Of a DNA stretch of 64,000 bases, positions 14,984-24,795 are shown one piece after another (within the stretch, counting starts at the first letter, position 1; each line of letters starts with the position of its first letter). Below the pieces are notes generated by a model that saw only the letters and a list, made by a program, of their open reading frames with translations, did no database searches and was not told the DNA's origin. The stretch lies in assembly GCF_014196845.1 (NCBI RefSeq), contig NZ_JACIEM010000001.1:496001-560000 (forward strand), in the 5' to 3' direction. This stretch comes from Aurantimonas endophytica (GTDB taxonomy: Bacteria > Pseudomonadota > Alphaproteobacteria > Rhizobiales > Rhizobiaceae). A program made the translations under genes and the position numbers.

Positions 14984-17482
14984 TTGCCGACATTTTCGCA
15001 AAGCCTTGAGAAGTCGCTGCATCAGGCGCTGACGCTCGCCAATGAGCGCCGGCAGGAATTCGCGACGCTCGAGCATTTGCTGCTTGCGCTGCTGGAGGAC
15101 AAGGACGCCGCTGCCGTCATGCGGGGCTGCAGCGTCGACCTCGACCTTCTGCGCAAGAACCTGATCTCCTACATCGACACCGAACTCACCAACCTGGTCA
15201 CCGGGCACGACGAGGATTCAAAGCCGACCGCAGGCTTCCATCGCGTCATCCAACGTGCTGTGATCCATGTGCAGTCTTCCGGTCGCGACGAAGTGACCGG
15301 CGCCAACGTGCTCGTCGCCATATTCGCCGAACGCGAAAGCCATGCAGCCTATTTCCTGCAGGAGCAGGAGATGACCCGCTACGATGCAGTGAACTTCATT
15401 TCGCATGGGATTTCCAAGCGTCCGGGCGCATCAGAAAGCCGGCCGCTCAGAGGCGCCGAGGACGACCAATCGACCGTGGGCCAGGATGACGACGGCAAGC
15501 GCAAGACGGCTCAGGACGCCCTGACTGCCTATTGCGTGAATCTCAACGAGAAGGCGCGCAACGGCAAGATCGACCCCCTCATCGGGCGGGCCGAAGAAAT
15601 CAACCGGACCATTCAGGTCCTGTGCCGCCGCTCCAAGAACAATCCGCTCTATGTCGGCGATCCCGGCGTCGGCAAGACGGCGATCGCCGAGGGCCTCGCC
15701 AAGCGCGTGGTGGAGGGCGACGTGCCGGACGTGCTGGCCGATGCGACGATCTTCTCGCTCGACATGGGCACGCTTCTGGCCGGCACGCGCTATCGCGGCG
15801 ACTTCGAGGAACGCCTGAAGCAGGTGGTCAAGGAGCTCGAGGAGTATCCGGGCGCCGTCCTGTTCATCGACGAGATCCACACGGTGATCGGCGCCGGCGC
15901 GACCTCGGGCGGGGCAATGGACGCCTCGAACCTGCTCAAGCCGGCTCTGTCATCGGGCGCGATCCGCTGCATCGGCTCGACCACCTACAAGGAGTATCGC
16001 CAGTTCTTCGAGAAGGACCGGGCGCTGGTGCGGCGCTTCCAGAAGATCGACGTGAAGGAACCCTCGATCGAGGATGCCGTGTCGATCCTCAGGGGCCTGA
16101 AGCCCTATTTCGAGGACTTCCACCGGGTGAAGTTCACAAACGAGGCGATCAAGTCGGCGGTCGAGCTGTCGGCCCGCTACATCAACGACCGCAAGCTGCC
16201 GGACAAGGCGATCGACGTGATCGACGAGACCGGCGCGTCGCAGATGCTGCTGCCGGAGGCCAAGCGGAAGAAGCAGATCGGCGTCAAGGAGATCGAGGCG
16301 ACCGTCGCCACCATGGCGCGGATTCCGCCGAAGGCCGTCTCCAAGGACGACGAGGAAGTGCTCGCCCATCTCGACGAGCAGCTGAAGCGCGTCGTCTACG
16401 GCCAGGATGCGGCGATCGAGAACCTTGCCTCGGCGATCAAGCTGGCTCGTGCCGGCCTGCGCGAACCGGACAAGCCGATCGGCTCGTACCTGTTCTCGGG
16501 TCCGACCGGTGTCGGCAAGACCGAGGTCGCGCGCCAGCTGGCGTCGTCGCTCGGCGTCGAGCTGCTGCGCTTCGATATGTCCGAGTATATGGAGCGGCAT
16601 ACCGTCTCGCGGTTGATCGGCGCGCCTCCAGGCTATGTCGGCTTCGACCAGGGCGGGCTTCTGACCGACGGTGTCGACCAGCATCCGCATTGCGTGCTGC
16701 TGCTCGACGAGATCGAGAAGGCGCATCCGGACCTGTTCAACATCCTGTTGCAGGTCATGGACCACGGCAAGCTGACGGATCACAACGGCAAGCAGATCGA
16801 CTTCCGGAACGTGATCCTGATCATGACGACGAATGCCGGCGCATCGGAAATGGCCAAGGCCAATATCGGCTTCGGGCATTCGCGGCGGAGCGGCGCGGAC
16901 GAGGAGGCGATCAACCGCCTGTTCACGCCGGAGTTCCGCAACCGCCTCGACGCGGTGATCCCGTTCGGGTCGCTGCCGACGCCGGTCATCCACCAGGTGG
17001 TGGAGAAGTTCGTCATGCAGCTCGAGGCACAGCTGTCGGAACGCGGCGTGACCTTCGAACTGACGCCGGAGGCGGTCTCTTGGCTCGCCGAGAAGGGCTA
17101 CGACGAGAATATGGGCGCCCGCCCGCTCGGCCGGACGATCCAGGAGTACATCAAGAAGCCGTTGGCTGACGAGGTACTGTTCGGCAAGCTGAAGCGCGGC
17201 GGCACGGTGAAGGTGACCGTGGACACGGCCGAGGACGGCACCAAGACGCTGGCCCTCGAGGCGATCGCCGACGAGGTGCCGCCGAAGCCGAAGAAGGCGG
17301 AGTCGCGCCGTCGCAGCAAGGTCACCGCGGACGGCGCGGAGATCGAGGAGCTGGACGAGGGCGAGACGCTCGAAGCCGACGAGGACGATGATGACGACGC
17401 GGCAGAAATCGCGGCGCCCGCAACCAAGTCGACCTCGAAGCGGCCGGCGACGGTGCCGAAAGTCCCGCGCAAGCTGAACTGA
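14984..17482 (+). CDS. clpA: ATP-dependent Clp protease ATP-binding subunit ClpA
   Basis: The 832-residue AAA+ unfoldase has the N-terminal double Clp_N domain (1-145), a first AAA+ module with Walker A GDPGVGKT (about 225-232) and a second with GPTGVGKT (about 506-513). The C-terminal D2-small domain contains [20 protein letters not shown]. It unfolds substrates for ClpP, with ClpS as adaptor. The start is a TTG at 14984, preceded by GAGGTGA; the protein then begins [20 protein letters not shown], matching the family start. The C-terminus extends about 60 residues beyond the D2 domain with an acidic run ([12 protein letters not shown]) and a basic end. Confidence 0.97.
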   Translation: MPTFSQSLEKSLHQALTLANERRQEFATLEHLLLALLEDKDAAAVMRGCSVDLDLLRKNLISYIDTELTNLVTGHDEDSKPTAGFHRVIQRAVIHVQSSGRDEVTGANVLVAIFAERESHAAYFLQEQEMTRYDAVNFISHGISKRPGASESRPLRGAEDDQSTVGQDDDGKRKTAQDALTAYCVNLNEKARNGKIDPLIGRAEEINRTIQVLCRRSKNNPLYVGDPGVGKTAIAEGLAKRVVEGDVPDVLADATIFSLDMGTLLAGTRYRGDFEERLKQVVKELEEYPGAVLFIDEIHTVIGAGATSGGAMDASNLLKPALSSGAIRCIGSTTYKEYRQFFEKDRALVRRFQKIDVKEPSIEDAVSILRGLKPYFEDFHRVKFTNEAIKSAVELSARYINDRKLPDKAIDVIDETGASQMLLPEAKRKKQIGVKEIEATVATMARIPPKAVSKDDEEVLAHLDEQLKRVVYGQDAAIENLASAIKLARAGLREPDKPIGSYLFSGPTGVGKTEVARQLASSLGVELLRFDMSEYMERHTVSRLIGAPPGYVGFDQGGLLTDGVDQHPHCVLLLDEIEKAHPDLFNILLQVMDHGKLTDHNGKQIDFRNVILIMTTNAGASEMAKANIGFGHSRRSGADEEAINRLFTPEFRNRLDAVIPFGSLPTPVIHQVVEKFVMQLEAQLSERGVTFELTPEAVSWLAEKGYDENMGARPLGRTIQEYIKKPLADEVLFGKLKRGGTVKVTVDTAEDGTKTLALEAIADEVPPKPKKAESRRRSKVTADGAEIEELDEGETLEADEDDDDDAAEIAAPATKSTSKRPATVPKVPRKLN

Positions 17483-17488
17483 TCCAGG

Positions 17489-17516
17489 AAAGGGCCGTCC
17501 GCCAGGGCGGCCCTTT
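17489..17516 (+). terminator. Intrinsic terminator after clpA
   Basis: AAAGGGCCG and CGGCCCTTT are complementary arms around a short loop, directly after the clpA stop and ending in TTTC. The azlC-type start follows at 17521, so termination is probably partial or azlC has its own signals. Confidence 0.7.
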
Positions 17517-17520
17517 CAGT

Positions 17521-18285
17521 ATGACGGTAAGCTTGCCGGAGCCAACGGTGGAGAATCTCGATCCAGTCGACCCTCGCGGTTCGGCGTACTGGGCGCTGCA
17601 AGGCGTCAAGGGCATTGCCAGCGCCCCGGCGCTCATCCTCATCACTGCCTTCGTCGGCTTCGCCGGGCTGTCACGCGACGCGGGCCTCACCTGGGTCGAA
17701 GCGTCCTTCATGACGGCGGTGGTCTGGGCTCTGCCGGCCAACATCATTCTCGTCGGCGCCATCACCGCAGGCGCGTCGCTGCCTGCTGCGGCGCTGGCGG
17801 TGGGCCTGTCGTCGATCCGGATGATGCCGATGGTGGTCGCGCTGATGCCGGAGATCGTTGGAGCGCGCACGCGACGGACGACGCTGCTGTTCCTGTCGCA
17901 TTTCGTCGCGATCACCGGCTGGGTCTTTGCGATGGAGCGGGCCCGGCACGTCCCCCGCGCGCAGCGGACGGCGTTCTTCGGCGGCTTTGCCGTGACGCTG
18001 ACGGCGGCGAACACGGTCATCGTGGCCGTCGCCTTCAATCTGATGGGACAGCTGCCGGCCCTGGTTACGGGTGCCTTGGCGTTCCTGACGCCGGTCTATT
18101 TTCTCGTCTCATTGTTCGGATCGGCTCGGGACCTGTCAGGACGCCTCGCCCTCTTCACCGGCATGGCGGCCTTGCCGCCCGCCCATTATTTCTGGCCGAA
18201 GTTCGAGCTGCTGGTAGCCGGCATTGTCGGCGGCTTGGTTGCTTACGCGGCCGGGCAGTGGGCAGAGGGGCGCCGGCGCACGTGA
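17521..18285 (+). CDS. AzlC family branched-chain amino acid exporter, large subunit
   Basis: The 254-residue membrane protein has the AzlC layout: a short cytoplasmic N-terminus, then a KGIASAPALILITAFVGF membrane segment, LTWVEASFMTAVVWALPANI with the conserved Pro, and the VGLSSIRMMPMVVALMPE loop. AzlC pairs with the small subunit AzlD to export branched-chain or similar amino acids. Its TGA overlaps the GTG start of the next gene by four bases (GTGA), which implies translational coupling. The start lies only five bases after the clpA terminator hairpin, with no clear Shine-Dalgarno. Confidence 0.85.
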   Translation: MTVSLPEPTVENLDPVDPRGSAYWALQGVKGIASAPALILITAFVGFAGLSRDAGLTWVEASFMTAVVWALPANIILVGAITAGASLPAAALAVGLSSIRMMPMVVALMPEIVGARTRRTTLLFLSHFVAITGWVFAMERARHVPRAQRTAFFGGFAVTLTAANTVIVAVAFNLMGQLPALVTGALAFLTPVYFLVSLFGSARDLSGRLALFTGMAALPPAHYFWPKFELLVAGIVGGLVAYAAGQWAEGRRRT

Positions 18286-18644
18286 CCGGGCTCGACCTCA
18301 GCTTCGACGCCCCGTGGGGCGAGTGGTGGCCGTTCGTTTTCATTCTGCTCGCCGGGTGGCTGCCGACGGATGTCTGGCGCTACCTCGGCGTGCTGACCGC
18401 CGGCCGCATGGACGAGAACTCCCCGACCGCCTCCCTGACCCGGGCAATCGCGACGTCGATGGTGGCGGCGGTGATTGCTCAGCTCGTCCTGTTCCCTGCA
18501 GGCTCGCTCGCGGCGATTCCGACCGCTGCCCGGGTCGGCGCGATAGGCGCGGGGTTCGCCGCCTATCTCCTGTGCGGCCGGCGGGTGCTGGCCGCAATCA
18601 TCGTCGCGGAAGCGGTGCTTCTCGGCGCGGCGTCGCTGATCTGA
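18282..18644 (+). CDS. AzlD family small subunit
   Basis: The 120-residue protein has four hydrophobic segments and the AzlD-type opening WWPFVFILLAGWLPTDVWRY, then an Ala/Gly-rich C-terminal half ending VAEAVLLGAASLI. It would form the exporter complex with the AzlC-type protein. GTG 18282 is inferred from the four-base overlap with the upstream stop. It is convergent with the HIT gene 42 bases away. Confidence 0.8.
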   Translation: MTGLDLSFDAPWGEWWPFVFILLAGWLPTDVWRYLGVLTAGRMDENSPTASLTRAIATSMVAAVIAQLVLFPAGSLAAIPTAARVGAIGAGFAAYLLCGRRVLAAIIVAEAVLLGAASLI

Positions 18645-18686
18645 ACTGAGGGTTGCCGCCGCGCGCGAGACTGGCGCGGCAGCGCT

Positions 18687-19109
18687 TCAGGCAAGTGCGG
18701 CGCGGATCTGCTCGGCCTGCTCCTCCAACTCCGCCTGAGGCGCGCTGCCGCCGCCGTGGCGCGCAACCGGCACGCCTGCATAGACAGGCACGACGTGGAA
18801 ATGCAGGTGGAACACCGTCTGGCCCGCCGGCTCCTCGTTGAACTGCGCAACCTGCACCCCGTCCGCCCCGAAGGCTCTCCGAACGGCACGGGCCAGCCGG
18901 CCGACGATCGGCATGACGGCGGCAAGGGTGGAATCGTCGGCATCAAGAAGATTGCGCGACGGGGCCTTCGGAATGACGAGGCAGTGGCCCTTCGATTGCG
19001 GCATGATGTCCATGATCGCCATCGCCGTGTCGTCCTCGTAGAGCTTGAGGCTCGGAATCTCGCCGCGCAGGATCTTCGCGAAGATGTTGCCGTCGTCGTA
19101 GCTGGTCAT
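18687..19109 (-). CDS. HIT family nucleotide-binding protein
   Basis: The 140-residue protein has the histidine triad HLHFHVVP near residue 100 and the N-terminal family strand NIFAKILRGEIPSLKLYEDD. HIT proteins of the HINT branch hydrolyse adenosine phosphoramidates and related nucleotides. The C-terminus is a Gln/Glu/Ala-rich helix. ATG 19109 begins the recognised domain; a 20-residue extension to 19169 has no homology signal. It is the last gene of a minus-strand set with the COG3146, GDPD and RidA genes. Confidence 0.93.
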   Translation of the reverse strand: MTSYDDGNIFAKILRGEIPSLKLYEDDTAMAIMDIMPQSKGHCLVIPKAPSRNLLDADDSTLAAVMPIVGRLARAVRRAFGADGVQVAQFNEEPAGQTVFHLHFHVVPVYAGVPVARHGGGSAPQAELEEQAEQIRAALA

Positions 19110-19178
19110 GGAGGCTCGGCCCTCGTTGATGGTGCGCCGTAGGATAGGGGCCGGCACCCGCTTGTCCAAGCCGGGCGG

Positions 19179-20420
19179 CTAACTTTGCGACGCGCCGCCG
19201 TCGCCCTTCTTGTAGGGCGTGTGCTCACCGAGGATTTCCGACACCCGCGCAACCTCCTCGCGCTCGCTTTCCAGATAGTCCTCGACGGCGCGGCGAAGCC
19301 CCGGATGGCCGATCCAGTGAGCCGAATGCGTCGTCACCGGCTCGTAGCCGCGCGCCAGCTTGTGCTGGCCCTGCGCGCCAGCCTCGACTACGGCGAGCTT
19401 GTGCGCGATCGCGTAATCGATCGCCTGGTGGTAGCAGACCTCGAAATGCAGGAACGGGTGGTCCTCGATGCAGCCCCAGTTGCGGCCGTACACCGTGTCT
19501 CCGCCGATGAAGTTGAGCGCCCCCGCGATGAAGCGGCCGTTGCGGCGAGCCATGACCAGCAGAGTCTGGTCCGCCATGCGCTCGCCGATCAGGCTGAAGA
19601 AGCGCCGGTTGAGATAGGGGCGACCCCATTTGCGGCTGCCGGTATCGAGGTAAAAGGCGTAGAACGCGTCCCACGCCGCCTCGGTCAGGTCGCTGCCGGT
19701 CAGCCAGACGATCTCGATGTCGTTTTCCAGCGCCTCGCGCCGCTCGCGGCGGAGCGTCTTGCGCTTGCGCGAGGCGAGCGTGTCGAGAAACGCCTCGTAA
19801 TTGTCATAGCCGCGGTTGAGGAAATGGAACTGCTGGTCCGTCCGGTGCAACCAGTCCGAGTCCTTGAGGACCGAAAGATCCTTCTCGATCAGGAAGGTGG
19901 CGTGGACGGATGAGACGCCGGTTCGCTCCGCGTAGGTCTTGGCGGATTCCGCCAGCGCCTGGCGGCGCACGTCCGCGCCCGGCGCCTGGCCTACGAGCAG
20001 GCGGGGTCCCGAGGCCGGGGTGAACGGCACGGACATCTGCAGCTTGGGATAGTAGCGCCCGCCGGCGCGCTGGAAGGCGTCTGCCCAGCCGTGGTCGAAG
20101 ACATACTCTCCTTGGCTGTGGCTCTTGAGATAGGCCGGCGCGGCCGCGATCGCTTGGCCCGCTTCGTCTTCGAGGATCAGGTGCTGCGGCAGCCAGCCGG
20201 CACGCTCGCCGACGCAGGAACTGTCTTCGAGCGCGCTGAGAAAGGCGTGTGATACGAACGGGTTGGCAGAAACGCTTCGTGTCGTTTCGCCGGTGGCCGC
20301 CGGTCCAGCGCCAGCCAGTTCGTCCCAGGTGGATCTATCCACATGCGTGACGCTGTCGACGACCCGGACCACGAAAGTCCGTTCGCTCTCTTTTGCCGGG
20401 TTCTGCGCGGTCTCTCTCAT
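19179..20420 (-). CDS. COG3146/DUF482 GNAT-like peptidogalycan acyltransferase
   Basis: The 413-residue protein has the family features of COG3146: NPFVSHAFLSALEDSSCVG near residue 52, the aromatic-rich motif FDHGWADAFQRAGGRYYPKL, QQFHFLNRGYDNYEAFLDTL, RKRKTLRRERREA and the C-terminal VEAGAQGQHKLARGYEPVTT with the conserved H-x-A/G pattern. Members are annotated as FemAB-like or peptidogalycan biosynthesis proteins but lack a proven reaction. It lies between GDPD and HIT genes, 39 bases after the GDPD stop, in a minus-strand operon. Confidence 0.9.
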   Translation of the reverse strand: MRETAQNPAKESERTFVVRVVDSVTHVDRSTWDELAGAGPAATGETTRSVSANPFVSHAFLSALEDSSCVGERAGWLPQHLILEDEAGQAIAAAPAYLKSHSQGEYVFDHGWADAFQRAGGRYYPKLQMSVPFTPASGPRLLVGQAPGADVRRQALAESAKTYAERTGVSSVHATFLIEKDLSVLKDSDWLHRTDQQFHFLNRGYDNYEAFLDTLASRKRKTLRRERREALENDIEIVWLTGSDLTEAAWDAFYAFYLDTGSRKWGRPYLNRRFFSLIGERMADQTLLVMARRNGRFIAGALNFIGGDTVYGRNWGCIEDHPFLHFEVCYHQAIDYAIAHKLAVVEAGAQGQHKLARGYEPVTTHSAHWIGHPGLRRAVEDYLESEREEVARVSEILGEHTPYKKGDGGASQS

Positions 20421-20459
20421 GCGCTGAGACTTATGCCGTCCGTGCCGCAGCGCAAGCGG

Positions 20460-21185
20460 TCAGTGCTGCGGCGCGAAGCCTTCGAAAGTGATCTGGTCGG
20501 CGTAGCGCGCACTTTGCGCAGCATCGGCCGGCGAACGTACGGTCCATGTGATGACGGGCGCGCCCCGCTCGCTTCGAACCCACTGGACAAATTCGTTCGG
20601 CAGATGGTGGACGTTGTAGGACACGAAGTCGCAGCCGCGTTCGACCACCTCCTGGTGCCGGCGCAGCGCCTCCGGTTCCGTGCCCTCCGCCGTCAGCCCG
20701 ACCGGATACGACAATCCGGCCTCGAGCAGCTGATCGATGAGCCATGGGTCGAACGACATCAGCGCCAGCTCGCCCAAATAGCCGGAGAGCGCCGGCCGGA
20801 GGCGCTCGACATAGCCGGCATCGGCTTCTGCGGAAATGCCCTTCAGCTCCATGACGACGGGCACCGCGCCGTCGACCAGCGCCAGAAAATCCGCCACCGG
20901 GGGGATGGCGGCGCCGCCGGCGATCAATGCCAGTCCGCCCAGTGTCGTGTCGTCTGTTTCGCGGAAGGCGCCGGCCCGGCCCGTGAGCCGGTCCAGCGTG
21001 TCGTCATGAAAGATGTATGGCGTGCCGTCGGCCGAGAGCTGGACGTCGCACTCGATGGCGTAACCCGCGGCGATGGCCGCCCTGGCGGCCGGAAGCGAGT
21101 TCTCGGCGATCGACCGGTTGCCGTCGTGCAGGCCGCGGTGGGCGATCGGACGCCGGACGAGCCATTCCAGCCCCCCACCGAACAT
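20460..21185 (-). CDS. Glycerophosphodiester phosphodiesterase
   Basis: The 241-residue protein has the GDPD barrel motifs: IAHRGLHDGN with catalytic His, ENSLPAARAAI, IECDVQLSADG and FHDDTLDRLTG with the second His. It hydrolyses glycerophosphodiesters to glycerol-3-phosphate and an alcohol. There is no signal peptide, so it is of the cytoplasmic UgpQ type. Its ATG overlaps the RidA stop (ATGA), so the two are translationally coupled. Confidence 0.92.
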   Translation of the reverse strand: MFGGGLEWLVRRPIAHRGLHDGNRSIAENSLPAARAAIAAGYAIECDVQLSADGTPYIFHDDTLDRLTGRAGAFRETDDTTLGGLALIAGGAAIPPVADFLALVDGAVPVVMELKGISAEADAGYVERLRPALSGYLGELALMSFDPWLIDQLLEAGLSYPVGLTAEGTEPEALRRHQEVVERGCDFVSYNVHHLPNEFVQWVRSERGAPVITWTVRSPADAAQSARYADQITFEGFAPQH

Positions 21186-21655
21186 CAGGCGAGCTCGAAC
21201 AGCGCTTCGATCTCGACGGCCGCATCCATCGGCAGGGCCGGCACGCCGACCGCCGAACGCGCGTGACGGCCGGCATCACCGAGGATCTCGACCAGGAAAT
21301 CCGAGGCACCGTTCGCCACCTTGTGCTGCTCGACGAACTCGGGCGCACTCGCCACGAAGACCGTCAGCTTGAGGAGGCGGGAGACGCGCGACCAGTCGCC
21401 GCCCATCGCCGCCTTGGCCTGCGCCAGCACGTTGACCGCGCAGAGGCGCGCCGCGCGCTGGCCGTCCTCGAGGCTGACGCCGCCACCGAGCTTGCCGGCC
21501 ACCGCGATCGTGCCGCCCTCCAGCGGCAGCTGGCCGGAGGTCTGGAGGAGACTGCCCGTCACCACGTAGGGGACGTAGTTCGCCGCGGGCGCCGCGGCCT
21601 CGGGAAGAACGACGCCCGCGGCGCTCAGGCGGGATTCGATCGTGTCGGACATCAT
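21185..21655 (-). CDS. RidA family protein
   Basis: The 156-residue protein is a member of the YjgF/YER057c/UK114 group that hydrolyses reactive enamine/imine intermediates. Seen are the family strands YVVTGSLLQTSGQLPLEGG, the central helix RAARLCAVNVLAQAKAAMG, SRLLKLTVFVAS and the C-terminal GVPALPMDAAVEIEALFEL. The catalytic Arg of canonical RidA (RS/xRSxV motif) appears as HARSAVGVPALPM. Two ATGs (21655, 21652) are adjacent. It heads the minus-strand set of four genes and is divergent from eipB. Confidence 0.92.
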   Translation of the reverse strand: MMSDTIESRLSAAGVVLPEAAAPAANYVPYVVTGSLLQTSGQLPLEGGTIAVAGKLGGGVSLEDGQRAARLCAVNVLAQAKAAMGGDWSRVSRLLKLTVFVASAPEFVEQHKVANGASDFLVEILGDAGRHARSAVGVPALPMDAAVEIEALFELA

Positions 21656-21784
21656 GTTGTCTTCCTTTGCCGTGACGGATACCAGCGTCCGGTGCCACTG
21701 CGCCTCACCGGCCAAATGGTCCCGTGTCCCGAATTCACGTCGAGCGGTAGCCCATCCGCCGTTCCAACGAAAGATCGAGCCGAC

Positions 21785-22609
21785 ATGCGAGTTTCGTCCA
21801 TTGCGTTTCTGATGCTCGGGGCTGGCACGATGCACGCCGCATCCGCCGAACTCGCGCTGCATCGCGCTTCCTACGACCTTGCGCTGTCGGATGACGCCAG
21901 CGACATGGTCGGCGCCGAGGGGCGGATAGCGGTGGAAATCTCCGGCGACTGTGACGCCTACGATCTCGACTATCGCTTCGTCGCGCGCTTTCAGCAGGAG
22001 CAGGAGCTGATCGTCACCGACCAGCAGACGGAATCGCGGGAAGCACGGGACGGCTCGTGGTTCGAGTTCGAGACCAAGACCTTCGTCGACTCGAGCCCGC
22101 AGGACACGGTCAGCGGCACCGCCGCCACCGATGGCGGGCGCACCACCGTCACCTTTACCCAGCCCGGCGAGCACAGCGTCGAAGTCCCGCGGGCGCTGTT
22201 TCCGATGCAGCACACGCGCTCGCTGATCGAGAAGGCGGAGGCGGGGGAGCGGATCGTCGAGACGGCCCTCTTCGACGGCGACGACGACCCGCAGAAGGAA
22301 CTGACCAGCACGGCGATCATCGGTCCCGGAGCGCCGGCAAATGCGACGGGTCCCGATGCACGGGCTGCGACAAGCGGCGAAGGAGCAGCGGCAGATCGCG
22401 GCGCTCCGCTTGCCGGGCTGCGGTCGTGGCGCGTCAGCGAGTCCTTCTACAACTCCGACAGTGACGCGGACGGCATGCCGGTCTTCGAGACCGCCTATAC
22501 GCTTTACGAGAATGGCGTCTCCGACGACCTGGTGCTGCGCTTTGACGGCTACGCGCTGTCAGGCAGCCTCGCCAGCCTCGATCTGCTGGATCGTCCCGAC
22601 TGCCCGTGA
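21785..22609 (+). CDS. EipB family cell-envelope integrity protein (DUF1849)
   Basis: The 274-residue exported protein has an N-terminal signal peptide (cleavage after HAASA, about residue 21) and a beta-rich DUF1849 body with LALHRASYDLALSDDASDMV and FQQEQELIVTDQQT. Two cysteines, one in SGDCDAYDLDYR and one in DRPDCP at the very end, match the family disulfide that closes the beta spiral. In Brucella EipB is a periplasmic protein required for envelope stress resistance. A low-complexity Ala/Gly insert lies around residues 185-210. It precedes the rpsB cluster but has its own context. Confidence 0.9.
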   Translation: MRVSSIAFLMLGAGTMHAASAELALHRASYDLALSDDASDMVGAEGRIAVEISGDCDAYDLDYRFVARFQQEQELIVTDQQTESREARDGSWFEFETKTFVDSSPQDTVSGTAATDGGRTTVTFTQPGEHSVEVPRALFPMQHTRSLIEKAEAGERIVETALFDGDDDPQKELTSTAIIGPGAPANATGPDARAATSGEGAAADRGAPLAGLRSWRVSESFYNSDSDADGMPVFETAYTLYENGVSDDLVLRFDGYALSGSLASLDLLDRPDCP

Positions 22610-22643
22610 ACCTTTCCGGGTGACCGACGATCGGCCGCCCGGA

Positions 22644-22783
22644 GTCCGATGCAAGCCCTCCGAAGCTTGCACTGGACCCGCTTTTGCGTTATTCGCGCGT
22701 CCATTCCACACACGGAAGTCGGGTTTCGACGGTTGGGCTCCAGCTCGGTCGACGCGATCCACCGGTGGCGGCCACAAGGCCGC
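22644..22783 (+). promoter_or_regulatory. Hairpin-rich leader upstream of rpsB
   Basis: TGCAAGC (22650-22656) pairs with GCTTGCA (22665-22671), extended by GTCC (22644-22647) with GGAC (22674-22677). A second hairpin GCGGCC-ACAA-GGCCGC lies at 22768-22783, 40 bases before the rpsB start. Leaders of rpsB operons are known sites of ribosomal protein autoregulation in other bacteria; here this role is inferred. Confidence 0.4.
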
Positions 22784-22822
22784 TTCGTTCCGTGGAGGCT
22801 CAACCGGAAAAGGAAACATCCG

Positions 22823-23680
22823 ATGGCTTTGCCAGACTACTCCATGCGCCAGCTGCTCGAAGCGGGCGTCCATTTCGGCCACCAGACGCATCGCTGGAAC
22901 CCGAAGATGGCGCCGTATATCTTCGGCGCCCGCAACAATATCCACATTCTCGACCTCGGCCAGACGGTGCCGCTGCTGCACCGCGCGCTCCAGGCCGTGT
23001 CCGACACGGTCGCCCGCGGCGGTCGCGTGCTGTTTGTCGGCACCAAGCGCCAGGCTTCCGACATCGTCGCCGATGCCGCACAGCGCTCGGCCCAGTATTA
23101 CGTCAACGCCCGCTGGCTCGGCGGCATGCTGACCAACTGGAAGACCATCTCCAATTCGATCCAGCGCCTGCGCAAGCTCGACGAGATGCTCGCCGGTGGC
23201 GAGGCCCGCGCCTTCACCAAGAAGGAGCGTCTGACGCTGCAGCGCGAGCGCGACAAGCTCGACCGGGCCCTCGGCGGCATCAAGGACATGGGCGGCGTGC
23301 CGGACATGATCTTCATCATCGACACCAACAAGGAGTCGATCGCGATCGAGGAAGCCAAGCGCCTCCACATCCCGATCGTCGCCGTCGTCGACTCCAATTG
23401 CGATCCGCTGCCGATCGACTACCCGATCCCGGGCAATGACGACGCCGCCCGCGCGATCACGCTCTACTGCGATCTGATCGCCCGTGCCGCCGTCGACGGC
23501 ATCGCCCGCCAGCAGGGCGACACCGGCGTCGACCTCGGCGCCCTCGAGGAAGCTCCGGTGGAGGAGGATCTCCCGGCCGAGGAAGCGTCTGCCGAGGAAG
23601 CAACCGCCGAAACAGCAGCGCCGGAAGGCGAGGCTGCTCCGGCCGAGCCAGCCGCCGAGACCGCCGAAACCGCCGCCTGA
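22823..23680 (+). CDS. rpsB: 30S ribosomal protein S2
   Basis: The 285-residue protein has the S2 core (1-230) with [37 protein letters not shown] and [20 protein letters not shown], plus a roughly 50-residue Ala/Glu/Pro-rich acidic tail typical of alphaproteobacterial S2. It binds the 30S platform. ATG 22823 starts the conserved [11 protein letters not shown]. It is the first gene of the plus-strand cluster running to lpxB, with tsf next after two hairpins. Confidence 0.98.
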   Translation: MALPDYSMRQLLEAGVHFGHQTHRWNPKMAPYIFGARNNIHILDLGQTVPLLHRALQAVSDTVARGGRVLFVGTKRQASDIVADAAQRSAQYYVNARWLGGMLTNWKTISNSIQRLRKLDEMLAGGEARAFTKKERLTLQRERDKLDRALGGIKDMGGVPDMIFIIDTNKESIAIEEAKRLHIPIVAVVDSNCDPLPIDYPIPGNDDAARAITLYCDLIARAAVDGIARQQGDTGVDLGALEEAPVEEDLPAEEASAEEATAETAAPEGEAAPAEPAAETAETAA

Positions 23681-23687
23681 TCCGGCA

Positions 23688-23792
23688 GGGCGGGAGCCAT
23701 TGGCACCCGCCCGCGCCTGGGGTCATCCTGCGGCGTCACGTAATGACGGCGTCACAATTCTGGCGCACCCGTTCGAACCGGACCGGTGCGCC
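23688..23792 (+). promoter_or_regulatory. Two hairpins between rpsB and tsf
   Basis: GGGCGGG (23688-23694) pairs with CCCGCCC (23706-23712) around a nested GCC-ATT-GGC stem. GGCGCACC (23762-23769) pairs with GGTGCGCC (23785-23792) around a 15-base loop. The first could attenuate transcription or protect the rpsB 3' end; the second ends 23 bases before the tsf start. Neither is followed by a T-run. Confidence 0.45.
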
Positions 23793-23815
23793 CAATGATT
23801 TCTGAAGAGGCAAAC

Positions 23816-24742
23816 ATGGCAATCACCGCTGCGATGGTAAAAGAACTGCGCGAGATGACCGGCGCAGGCATGATGGACTGCAAGACGGCTCTTGCAGAGA
23901 CCAACGGCGACATGGAAGCGGCGGTCGACTGGCTGCGCACCAAGGGCATCGCCAAGGCCGACAAGAAGTCGGGCCGCACGGCAGCCGAAGGCCTCGTCGG
24001 CGCGGCATCCGAGGGAACCCGTGCGGTGGTCGTCGAGGTCAATTCCGAGACGGACTTCGTCGCCCGCAACGATGCGTTCCAGACGCTGGTCCGCAACGTC
24101 GCGGCGGTGGCGGTGACGACCGACGGTTCTGTCGAGGCTGTCGGCTCGGCCGCCTATCCGGGCGGCTCGAAGTCGGTCTCCGACACGATCCGCGACACGA
24201 TCGCGACGATCGGCGAGAACATGAGCCTTCGCCGCTCCGCCATGCTGACGGTCGGCGACGGTGTCGTCGCCACCTACATCCACAACCAGGTCGCCGACGG
24301 CCTCGGCAAGTTGGGCGTGCTGGTGGCGATCGAGTCGACCGGCGACAAGGCTGCCCTGGCCCAGTTCGGACGCCAGGTTGCGATGCATGTCGCTGCGACG
24401 AACCCGCTGGCGCTGACCGCTGATGAGATCGATGCGGCGACGGTCGAGCGGGAGAAGGCGATCTTCGTCGACCAGGCACGGCAGTCGGGCAAGCCCGACA
24501 ATATCATCGAGAAGATGGTCGAGGGCCGGCTGCGCAAGTTCTACGAAGAGGTCGTGCTCCTGAAGCAGGGATTCGTGATCAATCCGGACCTGACGGTCGA
24601 GAAGGCGCTGGCCGAGGCCGAAGCTTCCTTCGGCGCGCCGGCAAAGATCACCGGCTTCGTTCGCTTCGCCCTGGGCGAGGGGATCGAGAAGGAAGAAGGC
24701 GACTTCGCCGCCGAAGTGGCCGCGGCCGCCGGCAAGAAGTAA
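23816..24742 (+). CDS. tsf: Translation elongation factor Ts
   Basis: The 308-residue protein exchanges GDP on EF-Tu. The UBA-type N-domain carries [21 protein letters not shown], followed by the core repeats with [18 protein letters not shown] and [21 protein letters not shown] 23816 has GAAGAGG seven bases upstream; the ten-codon in-frame extension is unnecessary. A strong terminator follows, so pyrH probably has a separate or read-through promoter. Confidence 0.98.
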   Translation: MAITAAMVKELREMTGAGMMDCKTALAETNGDMEAAVDWLRTKGIAKADKKSGRTAAEGLVGAASEGTRAVVVEVNSETDFVARNDAFQTLVRNVAAVAVTTDGSVEAVGSAAYPGGSKSVSDTIRDTIATIGENMSLRRSAMLTVGDGVVATYIHNQVADGLGKLGVLVAIESTGDKAALAQFGRQVAMHVAATNPLALTADEIDAATVEREKAIFVDQARQSGKPDNIIEKMVEGRLRKFYEEVVLLKQGFVINPDLTVEKALAEAEASFGAPAKITGFVRFALGEGIEKEEGDFAAEVAAAAGKK

Positions 24743-24764
24743 GATCCCGTTCCGACGAGCGAGA

Positions 24765-24795
24765 GGGCGTCCGCTTCACAAGCGGGCGCCCTTAT
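24765..24795 (+). terminator. Intrinsic terminator after tsf
   Basis: GGGCG-t-CCGCT and AGCGG-g-CGCCC form a ten-base-pair stem with one mismatch and a short loop, followed by TTATT. It lies 22 bases after the tsf stop. Confidence 0.8.
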
